This document shows, in pieces, positions 23,312-33,737 of a DNA stretch of 64,000 bases. Under the pieces are notes generated by a model that saw only the letters and a list, made by a program, of their open reading frames with translations, was not told the origin of the DNA and made no database searches. Location of the stretch: the NCBI GenBank assembly GCA_028274465.1, contig CM051458.1, positions 78,946,085-79,010,084 of the forward strand, written 5' to 3'. Numbering within the stretch: position 1 is the stretch's first letter; every line of letters starts with the position of its first letter. Position numbers and translations under genes: made by a program. The DNA comes from Plantago ovata (Eukaryota > Streptophyta > Magnoliopsida > Lamiales > Plantaginaceae).

Positions 23312-26300
23312 TCAAATAACTTGTTCCTTCCTGGGGAAACTTGCTGCCTCTGTGGCTGAACCTTTTTTCTTTCTTGGATTCTTCTCAATAGCACCATTTA
23401 TCCTTTTAGGCTTTCTTCCTTTTGTTTTTGCTTTTTCAGGATTACGCACTACAAGCATATTTTTTGTGCCATTCCCTGCTTCCTCCCCATTAGGTGTTTC
23501 AGAAATGGTTTGTTCCTTCCCCTTCATTATAAGATTAGTTTCATCCAAAGCTTTTTGGTATGCTTCTTCTATAATCATTTTTGCCCTATCATTTCCTTCA
23601 GCTTTTATAACCAAGTTGAACCAGCTTCTGGACATTTGATGCCTCCAAGCAATTGAATCTGGTGCATTTTTCACAGTACTAATCTTATCTCTTTGCATGT
23701 CAAACACGTGACGCTTTATATCTTTAGTCCAACGTCGAAGAATATAGTCCTCAGGAATTGAAACAACATTGTGTTGATGGAAAACACGAATGCAATGTTG
23801 GCAGAGCCATCCTCTTTCTTCAAACAACATACAACTGCATTTAACCTTTATCACTCCATCAATTTGAGAATATGTAACTGTTGAAATCCCATACTTTTCT
23901 TCATTTGGAATGACATCATATATGAAAGTATGTTGATCAGAAGATTTCAGGTCAACTCCATTGGTAATAGAGTAAATGAACTGTTTTTCAAACTCCCCAT
24001 AAATTTTGACAGTGTAGATCTGCATATCATTGAGAAATTCACATGCATTAAATTCAAACAATCATCATAGAAAACTTACGCAATTCTGTATAAAGTTTTT
24101 TTAGTATTTTTTACCTTTGCAGCATGCTGTAGAATCTTATGCTGAGAGTATAGCATTGGATGTGTTGTACTGCATAGAAACTCATTTTGAACCTCTGTTG
24201 ATCTCCACCTCTCAACCATTTCATCAAATAAATCAAAAAATTGTGTCAGAGATGTATGCTTGTTCGAGTTAAACGATACAGCGTTGTTCGTACTCTCACT
24301 CCTTTGTGATGACAATATCCCAGCAGAGAAGATATCTTTATTCAAAGCTCTACACCACTTGTCACGTAACCCATAATACTTTTTAAACCATTTTTTATTA
24401 GGGTCATCATGTTCGGTGTACAGGTTGTAAGTTTCAACCATTGTCTTCCATGTTTCCTCAAACACATCCTTGTCTCTACATATTTTCAGGCAGAATAGGA
24501 ATGTTTTCTTAAATTCCTTATTGTTTTTCAAAGCACCAGCATTCTTATAAAAGTTTTGTTCAATATGCCACACACAAAGTCTATGCTTTGTTGATTCCCC
24601 AAACACCTGAACAATCATATTCAACAAAACTCAAACACTTTCTTTAATTCAGATGTAAAACTCAAACAAAAAATACATAAAACTCAAAGAAACAGTATAT
24701 AAAACTCAAACATATAAAACATCTTTTATACCTCTGCAATTGCTTTGCTCATAGCACTATCCTGGTCTGTAAATACTGTAATTGGTTTTTTCTGATCCAT
24801 TGCTTCCAAGAATGTCTCCAACAACCAACAAATGTCTCCGCTTGTTCATTAGCAAGAAAGGCACAACCGAAAACAACATTATTCCAGTGGCTATTGACTC
24901 CTACCAAAGGTGCACAAATCATATCATACCGGTTAGTACGGTATGTTGTATCGAAAATCAGGACGTCTCCAAAAAGTTTGTAATCCTCCCTCATAACCCA
25001 GTCGCACCAAAACACTCCACATAGTCTTGTTTGGTCATCAAGCATTACTCTGTAAAAGAACTCAGGATCCTGTCTTTGCCTTTCTAACAATGAATTTATC
25101 ACACACTGTGAATCTTGTCCTCCAGTTTTATGGGCCCTCAGCCTGTTTACAGAGTTGAAAATAAAATTAACACAGTAAAAAGCAACAAACATAATATAAT
25201 TGACAAGAAGAAGAACACATAACAAACACCTTCTTGAATACAGTTGTAAACCTCAAACAATAGCTATATAAATCTCAAACAAACACCATATAAAACTCAA
25301 ACATATACAACTTATCTCCAATTAAATCTCACCCTAAACTTCTAAGAAATTCAAACAAACATCATATTAAACTCAAAGAACCACATAAAATCTCAAACAA
25401 ACAACATATAAAACTCATAGAAAACTAACCGGTTTACATAGTTGATATTATCCCGAACAGTGTGCCCAACGTTCTCTCTGCCTCCAGCATTGTGCATAAG
25501 AACTCTGTAACTCTGGCTTGGCTTTAATCTAGCCACTTCCATACACTCGATTACTTTGCCTTTCTGTGGTGTAATCTTCCTCTGAGAACGCTGCAAGTGA
25601 CTCCATTCTGGCCTAGCCAACTCATGGTTGTGTTCTGTAATATGATGCTTAACTTCAAAGCAATTTTCTTCCTTGTTGAATGCAATTCTCAAACTAGCCT
25701 TGCAATCAGTCCTTCTGACTCTACTTTTTCTTGGCTTCTTTGCCTTTTGTTCTTTATCTTCTTCATTTCCTTCATCACTATCAACCAAAAGCATAGGAGA
25801 AATTGCCAATGGTTGAGTTTGCTTAATAGGTGCTTTGCCTGCACAAGAACAGACGAAGTACTTTTCCTTGACAGATTTATCTTTGGATGTTCTTGTTGTT
25901 GAGATTCTAACAGAAAATCCAACCATTGATGCATACTGATGAATGTGTATTTTACACTTTCATTCGAGTCTTTTTCACCTATTTTAGCTATCCTCTATGT
26001 TAATTTAGCTATATTTTAATACATTTTATTAGAATAGTGTCACGTTTCCCTTTAGATTTTATTTTACAGGTTTTGGTTGAAATTCGAAGAATTCTGGGCA
26101 ATTATATTGAAGTTGACAAGGAATTGGTGTTCCAGAAGCCTATTTGGAGTATCTGAAGGTTTCCGGATAGGATTTGAAGTCTAGGGGCCGAATCTGGAGG
26201 TTAGAAGGCTACTAGAAGTCAGAAACCGAGTCCGAAAAGGTGAAGAAATCCAAAACCGCGTCGAAAACGCGGAAATTCCGCGAAATTACTGTGGGGCGAA

Positions 26301-27906
26301 CCGCCGGAGCCTGGGGGCGAACCGCCCCAGAGTTAATTCGGGGCCTATATATAGTGCTCAGTTTTCTCTCCGAAAATCATATCTTTCCAGACCTACTCTC
26401 ACCTCTCTCTATAGTTTTAGGTAGGAACTTCCCGGGGCCTGTCCTGGGAGTTTCGTAGCTTAGGGGATACTTTTTCATAGCAGTTTGGAGCTCGTAGGAC
26501 CGCAATCATCCGGAGATTGACAACCTTCGGTAACTTTGTATCTTACAGTTTTATTCTACTTATTTTATATTCTTTCAACATGTTTTCTTCTATGATATCT
26601 AATGATTGCATGCCTATTATGAGTAGCTAAACTTATCTTTGGTGGTAGTATGTGAATTCTTAGCGAAGGGAAGATAATCATGCTAATGGCTATATCGCGC
26701 ATTATACTCCGTGTCATTGCTTTATTTCGTTGATCAGTTGTAACCAAAATTCTCGTATGTTGTATTGATCATTATGCACAACTGGACACTAGTCGACCAT
26801 CAGACCAATTATCTTCGTAGTGTTGAATAATTACGGAACACATTAGGACAATCGTGATTGACTAGTCAGCCCAAATTATCTTCGTAGTGTTTAATACTTG
26901 CAACAGGACACTAGATTGATTCAAAGATCTCTATGCAAGACCGAGGAATTTATGCATGATTATCGACCCGTTATGTTAAGAAGGACCATACTATCACCAA
27001 TCTCCATTATCTGCTAGAAATCCCCTATTGCTATCTGTCTGCTGTTTTATATTCTCTTGTTAAATAGATAAAGCAAGTTATAGTCCTGAGAGAACGACAC
27101 TCGAGTCATTCTGCTACTACACTACGGTTTTCGTTGTAGTTGTGGATTGCCTTTGGCTAAATAACAAATTTATTTGATTAACCTTGACACGTTCATCACA
27201 TACCGTTTGTAAAGTTCCTCAAAATGTTCCCATTTTTCCTTCTTTAAACCAATAAAAGAGAGTGGTATATGCTCTACACTGATATATTATAAAACACAAT
27301 CAGTATATGAATGAAACTCAACTATCAAAAGAGTAAAACTCAAATCAGTAATGCATAAAACTCAAACGAATTTGTAACATACAAAACTTTACAGAGTAAA
27401 ACTCAGAAACTTTTATCATACCACTCAAATCAATAATGCATAAAACTCAAACGAAATTGTAACATACCTGATTGTTCAGCAGGTCCTTTATCAGCTTCAT
27501 GTTCACCAGCAAATCCTTCTGTAAATTCTGGATCTCTAGGTATTTCATCAATATTTTCAACAAATCCTTCAGCAAATTCATTGCAATCTTCTTCCATATC
27601 AAATTCCGATTGTCTCATAGCAAATCCTTCTGTAATTTCTGGATCTCTAGGTATTTCATTAATATCTTCAACAAATCCTTCAACAAATTCACTGAAATCT
27701 TCTTCCATATCAAATTCCGATTGTCTCATAGAAAATCCTTCAGCTATTTCAATGAAGTCTTCTTCTATACGATCGACTTTAACCGCTGGAGATTCCTTAA
27801 TTTTCCTTGAACGTTTTGTCCTTTTTGAATTCGTCAATTGCATCAATCTAATCCTCAAACTGTTCAATTCATTCAACGATCTAGGAGAGTAATCGTTCAT
27901 CCCCAT
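23312..27906 (-). pseudogene. MULE/FAR1-type transposase, copy 1, interrupted
   Basis: Exons in transcript order: 27468-27906 (ATG 27906, with the repeated segment MRQSEFDMEED), 25430-27273 (interrupted by the solo LTR), 24732-25142, 24115-24606 and 23312-24019. Domains: FAR1-type WRKY-GCM1 zinc finger (KEKYFVCS, RTDCKASLRIAF, ITEHNHEL); MULE transposase core with DDE-type residues (VLIFDTTY, then TDQDSAM, and SQRSESTNN); and a SWIM zinc finger (VKCSCMLFEERGWLCQHC). A basic tail (PRKKKGS) follows. This is the enzyme that would cut and paste the element. Lesions: the 1262-bp LTR inside the FAR1 exon, and one A missing near 24827 (CCAACA where copy 2 has CCAAACA), which shifts the frame inside the core. 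Confidence 0.87.
25937..27198. mobile_element. solo LTR, 1262 bp, in a transposase exon
   Basis: It starts TGATGAATGTG and ends CACGTTCATCA, an 11-bp near-perfect inverted end pair of TG...CA type. A 5-bp duplication, CATAC, flanks it (25932-25936 and 27199-27203). Copy 2 shows the empty site, GATGCATATCGTTTG near 45790. A TATA-like CCTATATATAG lies near 26345 and a repeated GGGGCGAACCGCC near 26295-26325. No internal retrotransposon domain remains, so it arose by LTR-LTR recombination. The family is not assigned. Confidence 0.95.
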
Positions 27907-28037
27907 ATTTGTTTTTCGTTGAAGCAATTGAAGATTCGTAGAGAGATAGAGAGACAATCGATGTTTTGGTGCAGAGACGGAGAGAGATATTTTTTTCTGA
28001 TTTTAACGGGTTTAGGTGAAGAGATCCGGTTTTGTTT

Positions 28038-28180
28038 CGGGTTATAACATGACCCGCGACTTATTTGGTTGGACCAGCGAGTTATTGGTTGGACCAGCGA
28101 GTTTTTTATCTAGTTTCTAATTCCTTTGAGTCTCATTTTTGATCTCACGAAACTAGTGGTCTCACCGGAGATGAACTCTT
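28038..28180 (-). repeat. right terminal region of MULE copy 1
   Basis: It has the inverted motif at 28038-28059, then about two units of a 20-bp minisatellite (GTTATTGGTTGGACCAGCGA, ending near 28105), then the outer end, which reads GGTCTCACCGGAGATGAACT. A 12-bp spacer separates it from copy 2. Confidence 0.65.
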
Positions 28181-28775
28181 TCTTTTTTGTTTAAGACCAC
28201 TTTCTAAGTTGAGACCGTGAGACCAAGCAATCCGGATCAATCCATTCTATTGTATCCAATCTCGCTGGTCATGTTATAACCCGGTTTACTCCTTTCGGGT
28301 CATTAAACGAGTTATCTATAAATAATAGAATTGACCCCTTTATTTTCATTTTCCGTCATTGATCGATTGAAATATCAGAGAGTAGAGAGATTGAAATATG
28401 AGAGAGTAGAGAGAGAAAGTCTCTTGTTGTTCTCGTCGTCGCCGCAATCGAAGCTTCAAACGTCGTCTCCTCCGCCTGAATTAAGCTCGCCGTCATCGTG
28501 TTCGTCTTCTTCAGCTGTTGAAGGTTTGATTTCGTTCCTTTTTGTTGTTTTTCACTCATTTTCGAAATCCTAATTTACTCATTTTTTTCAATTTTACCAT
28601 GTTTTCGTTCCTTTCTGTTGTTTTTCACTCATTTTCGAAACCCTAGTTTACTCATTTCTTCAATTTTACCATGTAAGTGCTTTGATCTCTTCATTTTTGT
28701 TTGTTTTCTGTCTTCTATAAAGCTTAATGCAAATAAGTGGTTTGATCTGTGTTTTGTTTCTAATTTTCTATGTGG

Positions 28776-31700
28776 TGATAGTGTATATGTCCTAGAGACA
28801 ATCCTTACTAAGGGCATGGTGCCCTTATAGAGGACATATATGTACTATTACATAGGTCAACGTAATATAATATATGTTTGTTGCATTTTACTATTGAGTA
28901 TCGCTTTCATATTTATATTACACCAGGCTGCAGCATGTCATATCTTTATTACTGTCTGTATTGATATTAAACATGTCCCCTCGGATAGATGACTGATCAC
29001 ACAGCTAGTGGGAGCTATGTGAGTTATCATCTATCCCAAACTCTCCCTAGTCGTGGTTCATCTCCCTAGTCTTATCAGTTAAGGATGGTCCTAAAACTGA
29101 TGAAGAAAGAAAGACAATGAGTCGTGTGCCCTATGCTTCGGCAGTAGGGTCTATAATGTATGCAATGAATTGCACAAGGCCCGATGTGGCATATGCGCTT
29201 AGTGTCACTTGTCGACACCAACAGAATCCAGGAGTACCTCACTGGACTGCTGTAAAGAACATTCTTAAGTGCCTTCGACGGACTAAGGAAATGTTCTTGG
29301 TGTTTGGTGGAAAACCAGAATTAAAGATGTCTGGTTATGTCGTCGCTGGATTTGAATCAGATCCTGATGACTTTGAGTCACAGACAGGATACGTATTCAA
29401 ATTGAATGGAGGAGCTATCTGTTGGAAGAGTTCTAGGCAAGCCACGATTGCTGACTCATCCACAGAAGCCGAGTACATTGCTGGATCAGAAGCTTCGAAA
29501 GAAGCTGTCTGGATTTTAGAGTTCTTGAAGGAATTGAGGGTTGTTCCTGCTCCTAGTCCAATAACGATTTATTGGGACAATACGGGCGCCGTCGCTCAAG
29601 CTAAGGAGCCTAGATCTACAAACAAGAACGTACATGTACTTACAAAGTATCACGTTATACGTGAGATTATTGATAGAGGAGAAGTTAGTATAGAACGTAT
29701 CTCTACCACGGACAACGTGGCAGATCCTTTCACTAAGGTCTTATCAGTGGAAGTCCACTTAAGACATTATGCTAATCTGGGCATTAGGCATAAAGGTGAC
29801 TGGATCTAGTCCAAGTGGGAGATTGGTAGTGTATATGTCCTAGAGACAGTCCTTACTAAGGGCATGGTGCCCTTATAGAGGACATATATGTACTATTACA
29901 CAGGTCAACGTAATATAATATATGTTTGTTGCATTTTACTATTGAGTATCGCTTTCATATTTATATTACACCAGGCTGCAGCATGTCATATCTTTATTAC
30001 TGTCTGTATTGATATTAAACATGTCCCCTCGGATAGATGACTGATCACACAGTTAGTGGGAGCTATGTGAGTTATCATCTATCCCAAACTCTCCCTAGTC
30101 GTGGTTCATCTCGGATGTAGGGTTCTGAATGAACCTGACAAGACTAGTATGTGTGGAGGTTATACTTGTTGGAGCAAGTGTGAGCCGATCCCACGGCCAC
30201 GGAACGGATTGTTGGACAATCAGGGAACGTTCCCATAACTGCGCATAGTTGTTCGAAGAAGCTTTATCGAACAATGGAAGTACCCACCGGACACTCCCAT
30301 CGATGTATACTCTACACCGACGTGTCTATGGGAACCGGTGAGTTGTCGAAGTGATGCCATTCGTCCTTTGTACTTACAAGACTTTATCATCACATTTGTT
30401 GCCCCATATCCTTGGTGGACCCGTCGATGTCAACTCTGAATAAGCAGCTGACCTAAGACACGATCCAGGATTATGGCTACATACAAATGGGGGTGATAAG
30501 TGATTCTGTGAAGGATTCATCTCTCAAGTGTAGCACAGGAGAGCACTGCTCATAGTCATTCATAGTTGTGATGGTAAAACCGCTGGCCAGCGTATCAATA
30601 TTATTATGATGGTCATAATAGATATTGGATTCACCATGCAACTCACTGAAGACGCCCGTGGATGTATTATTGGGATAGACACTTCATTGATCCTAGATAC
30701 ATTCGAGCAAGTCAGATGAAGGGACGTTACCATCGCCGCGTTGAGCGCAACAGGCTTCGCAACGAAAGGGTTAGCTTTGAGAAACCTCTCAAACGTCCTA
30801 ACGTATTAATATTGCAAATGGAACCGTCTAGGAATACCATTTTGCCTAGTCTAGGACTTGCTTAATACGATGAGGCCCTATAGGTCACACTATGTGGTGA
30901 TTCAGTCTATCAGAATATCCTTGAAGATGGAATCGCAATTAATTTGGAATTAATTGTGATTGATGGATTATAATTGATTTGGAATTAATTATAATATTTG
31001 GTGGCTCAATTAATGATTTGGAATTATTAATTGAATTGGCTAATTAATTGTATTTTATGTAAATACAATTAAAGATTATATTTTGGAAATATAATGGAGG
31101 TTTGATTAAAAAGGATATGTTAATTTAGAATTAACATATGCACATGGCAAAATCTACTTGGAGTTTGAATTGCCTTAGAACTATAAGTGGGTCCCAAAAT
31201 CGGGACCCACCTACTGTCCCTGGGAGAGCGCGCGCGCAGTGATGGATGAGGGGAAGGAGTTCGACTCCTTCCTCTATTAGAAGTCCAAGGGATAAGTTAG
31301 ATTTTCCTAATTGAGTTTTAATTTGATTGGGAATGAATCTAGACTTGATATTGGTTTCCTTGTGCGATAAGAATTAGATTCTTATTCCTTTACGAAGTCT
31401 AATTGCTTATGCTTTAGGCTTCTATCGACTACTATATATAGTAGACTATTAGAGAGTTTTTGACATAGACTTTGACAGTCATTCTACCCAGTTTTTTTAG
31501 AGAAAATAAAAACTCTCCCCTCCTCTTTAGCCACCCGCGCGCGCCACCACCGGAGGAATTGCCGCCCCGTCTTCTTGGACACACAAAGAATATCCTAGCA
31601 TTCTTCCGATAGGCTGTTCATCCGTGGATACCAAGGTTGAGGTTCTAGGAGCTGGAAACTAACTTTTATTGTCTTGCAGATAATCAAAGTATTGCAAATA

Positions 31701-31896
31701 TCTTCGACTTCGACGAAGGAGAAGATACACCGGATTGTTACGAAGATTTGGAAGCTGCTTTGGAAGTAAGGTTAGTCTTCTAATTGACGTGTTTATATAT
31801 ATACGGCATATACATAATCAATTAACCTGTATGTTAAGAAAATTTTTGAAATTCCGCTGCGTACCCCTAGGGGTAACTCTGACCGTATTTTCTTAC
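28776..31896 (+). mobile_element. copia LTR retrotransposon, deletion derivative
   Basis: It is flanked by the 5-bp duplication TGTGG (28771-28775 and 31897-31901). The 3' LTR is complete, from TGGTAGTGTATATG at 29824 to TTTTCTTACA at 31896 (2073 bp), and is preceded by a polypurine tract AAGTGGGAGAT. The 5' LTR starts TGATAGTGTATATG but stops after about 290 bp near 29065, where it joins pol sequence just before the RNase H frame. So most of the 5' LTR, gag, integrase and reverse transcriptase are missing. A TATA-like TACTATATATAG lies near 31430 in the LTR. Confidence 0.95.
29117..29809 (+). pseudogene. copia RNase H (C-terminal end of pol)
   Basis: The frame covers the end of the copia reverse transcriptase and the RNase H: YASAVGSIMYAMNCTRPDVA, then TGYVFKLNGGAICWKS, ADSSTEAEYIAGSEA, YWDNTGAVAQA and NVADPFTK. 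These are standard for Ty1/copia pol ends. The first catalytic Asp, usually in 'GY.D.D...D..', is absent (the segment reads SGYVVAGFESDPDD), so the enzyme is probably dead. It ends just before the polypurine tract and 3' LTR. Confidence 0.9.
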
Positions 31897-33737
31897 ATGT
31901 GGATCTCTCTCTGTGTTTTGTGTCCATTAATAAGGTGCTTGAGGATAGGTTTTAAATGTTTGAGTTTTATATTCTGTCTGTTTGAGTTTTATATTGGTGC
32001 TTATTTGAGTTATATTACTGTTGATGCATGTAATATTTTTATTATATGCTTGAGTTTTATATGCTGCCTGTTTTGAGTTTTTATATATATCATGTTTGAG
32101 TTTTTATATGTATCATGTTTGCTTGACAACGGATGGAGGCTATTGAAGAGGAACATGGATGTGGTATTTCGACATCATTCTGAATTCATGAAGAAGCACC
32201 ATTTCACTCCAGTTGATAGAGACTATAGTTGTTTAGCTTCTCAAAAATTCTGGACTGACAATGGAGTTTACAGAGAGCTGGATGAATGCACAAAAGCTCA
32301 CTGTGAAGCAGTAACAGCAACAATTGTTGCTAATTACGACCTTGCTGTTTGTCCAACACAACGTGAAGAAGATGAGAAACAAAAGATTGTTGAGTTGAAC
32401 AATGAAAGGAGCCAAGTAGATATTATTGGATTTGAGACTCAGACTCAGACTGACTCAGACTGAAGAATTGAATGATGGTACATATATATTTTCTATTTTT
32501 TACTTTGATATTAAGATTGTAATGGACTGATTTTATAATCTTTTTGCTAACTTAGATGTTTACATTTTTTATAGAGTCATCAAAGATCTTTGAAACACAG
32601 TCACAAGCTCCTGCTCATGCTTCTGCTTCTACTTCTGTTACTCATGTAACAGAAACTCAATCAAATGAAATTCGAAAAGTGCATTTTTCAAATGATTTGG
32701 TAAGTCAACACATGGAAAGAGAAAAACTGAAAAAGATTGATGAATTAGAGGAGTTCAAGGAAGGACAAAAGCAAGGTAATTTTTTTTTGAACAAAATTGA
32801 TGGTATGTTAAAGTTTATAAGAAAATGATTTTTATGTGGTGTTTTGCTTGAGTTTTATTTGGTTAATGTTTTAGTTTTACATCTATCATATTCCTAATTA
32901 TGAACATTTTGTTTTCTTTGCAGATGAAGACTTGGATTTACATATTGATGTCTTGGATGTAGCAAGGCAGTAGGAGCTCCAGATAGACATATGTCATTAG
33001 TTTCTCAGTGGATGAGGCGGAGTTCGTTGATATGAAGAGTCTCAGGAAAGAGACTTGTGATTACATGATATACATGTCTGAACTTTGGAAAAGGTATTTC
33101 TTTTTTTCTTTTTTTGTTATATGTGTGTGTTTTGAGTATTGTATTCTGGCTGTTTGAGTTTTATGCATATAATGTTTTGAGTTTTATTTATTTGTATATT
33201 TTCAGTGATAGAAAAGAGCAAGTGAAACAAGGTGATGTTGCTTTGGGTGTTGAAGACTTGTTATTTGCTGAGTATCATACACTTACCTACATAAGACCTG
33301 AGGATGTGTTGACATTAGCTTCTGATAACTCAATCTATGATTCTTGCATTGATGCCATATCTGTTTCAATTAACCATGCTGAGATTATTAGAAGCAAAGA
33401 TGAACCTCGTATTTGCTGTTTCGGAATTCAATTGCATGTAAGTGTTTTCAGATTTTCTGAGTAATTACTTAAGTATACTCCTTCATTGGATGAAATTCAA
33501 TCACCAGCCCCAATGTTTAGAGAATGAAATAGAATGGGTAAAACAGAAAACAAAGGGGAAGTCGGCTAGAGCTTTGTTGCTAAAGATGACTTTCACAGAG
33601 ACTTTGTACGCAATTTGGAAGGCTCGGAACCACAAACTATTCCAACAGCAGCCCTTCAACTTGTATTTGGTTGGTTGATGAGATAAAATTCATTGTCAAG
33701 ATGCGTTCTGTTGGCCATGACAAGCTTCTCGAGTATT

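Larger units (their letters stand above)
13591..28180. mobile_element. MULE copy 1: Ulp1 + orphan ORF + RPA70-like + MULE transposase
   Basis: Boundaries come from comparison with copy 2, which starts and stops at the same sequences. Outer ends are imperfect inverted repeats (left AAGACCTCTTTC...TTGAGACCA; right, reversed, AAGAGTTCATC...GTGAGACCA). About 70-140 bp inside each end is a near-perfect inverted motif, CGGGTCATGTTATAACCCG (13663-13681, and reversed at 28038-28056). Gene order is Ulp1 (+), orphan (-), RPA70-like (+), transposase (-). I found no clear 9-11-bp target duplication. A solo LTR (25937-27198) is a later insertion. Ulp1-carrying MULEs are known in plants (Kaonashi-type); an accompanying RPA70-like gene is not something I know of. 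Confidence 0.85.

Noticed and set aside
27472..27810. Plus-strand frames opposite the first transposase exon (also 46066-46404)
   Set aside because: Shadows of the repetitive coding exon on the minus strand.
30662..30865. 67-aa frame in the copia LTR
   Set aside because: LTR sequence; short and without any known domain or conservation evidence.
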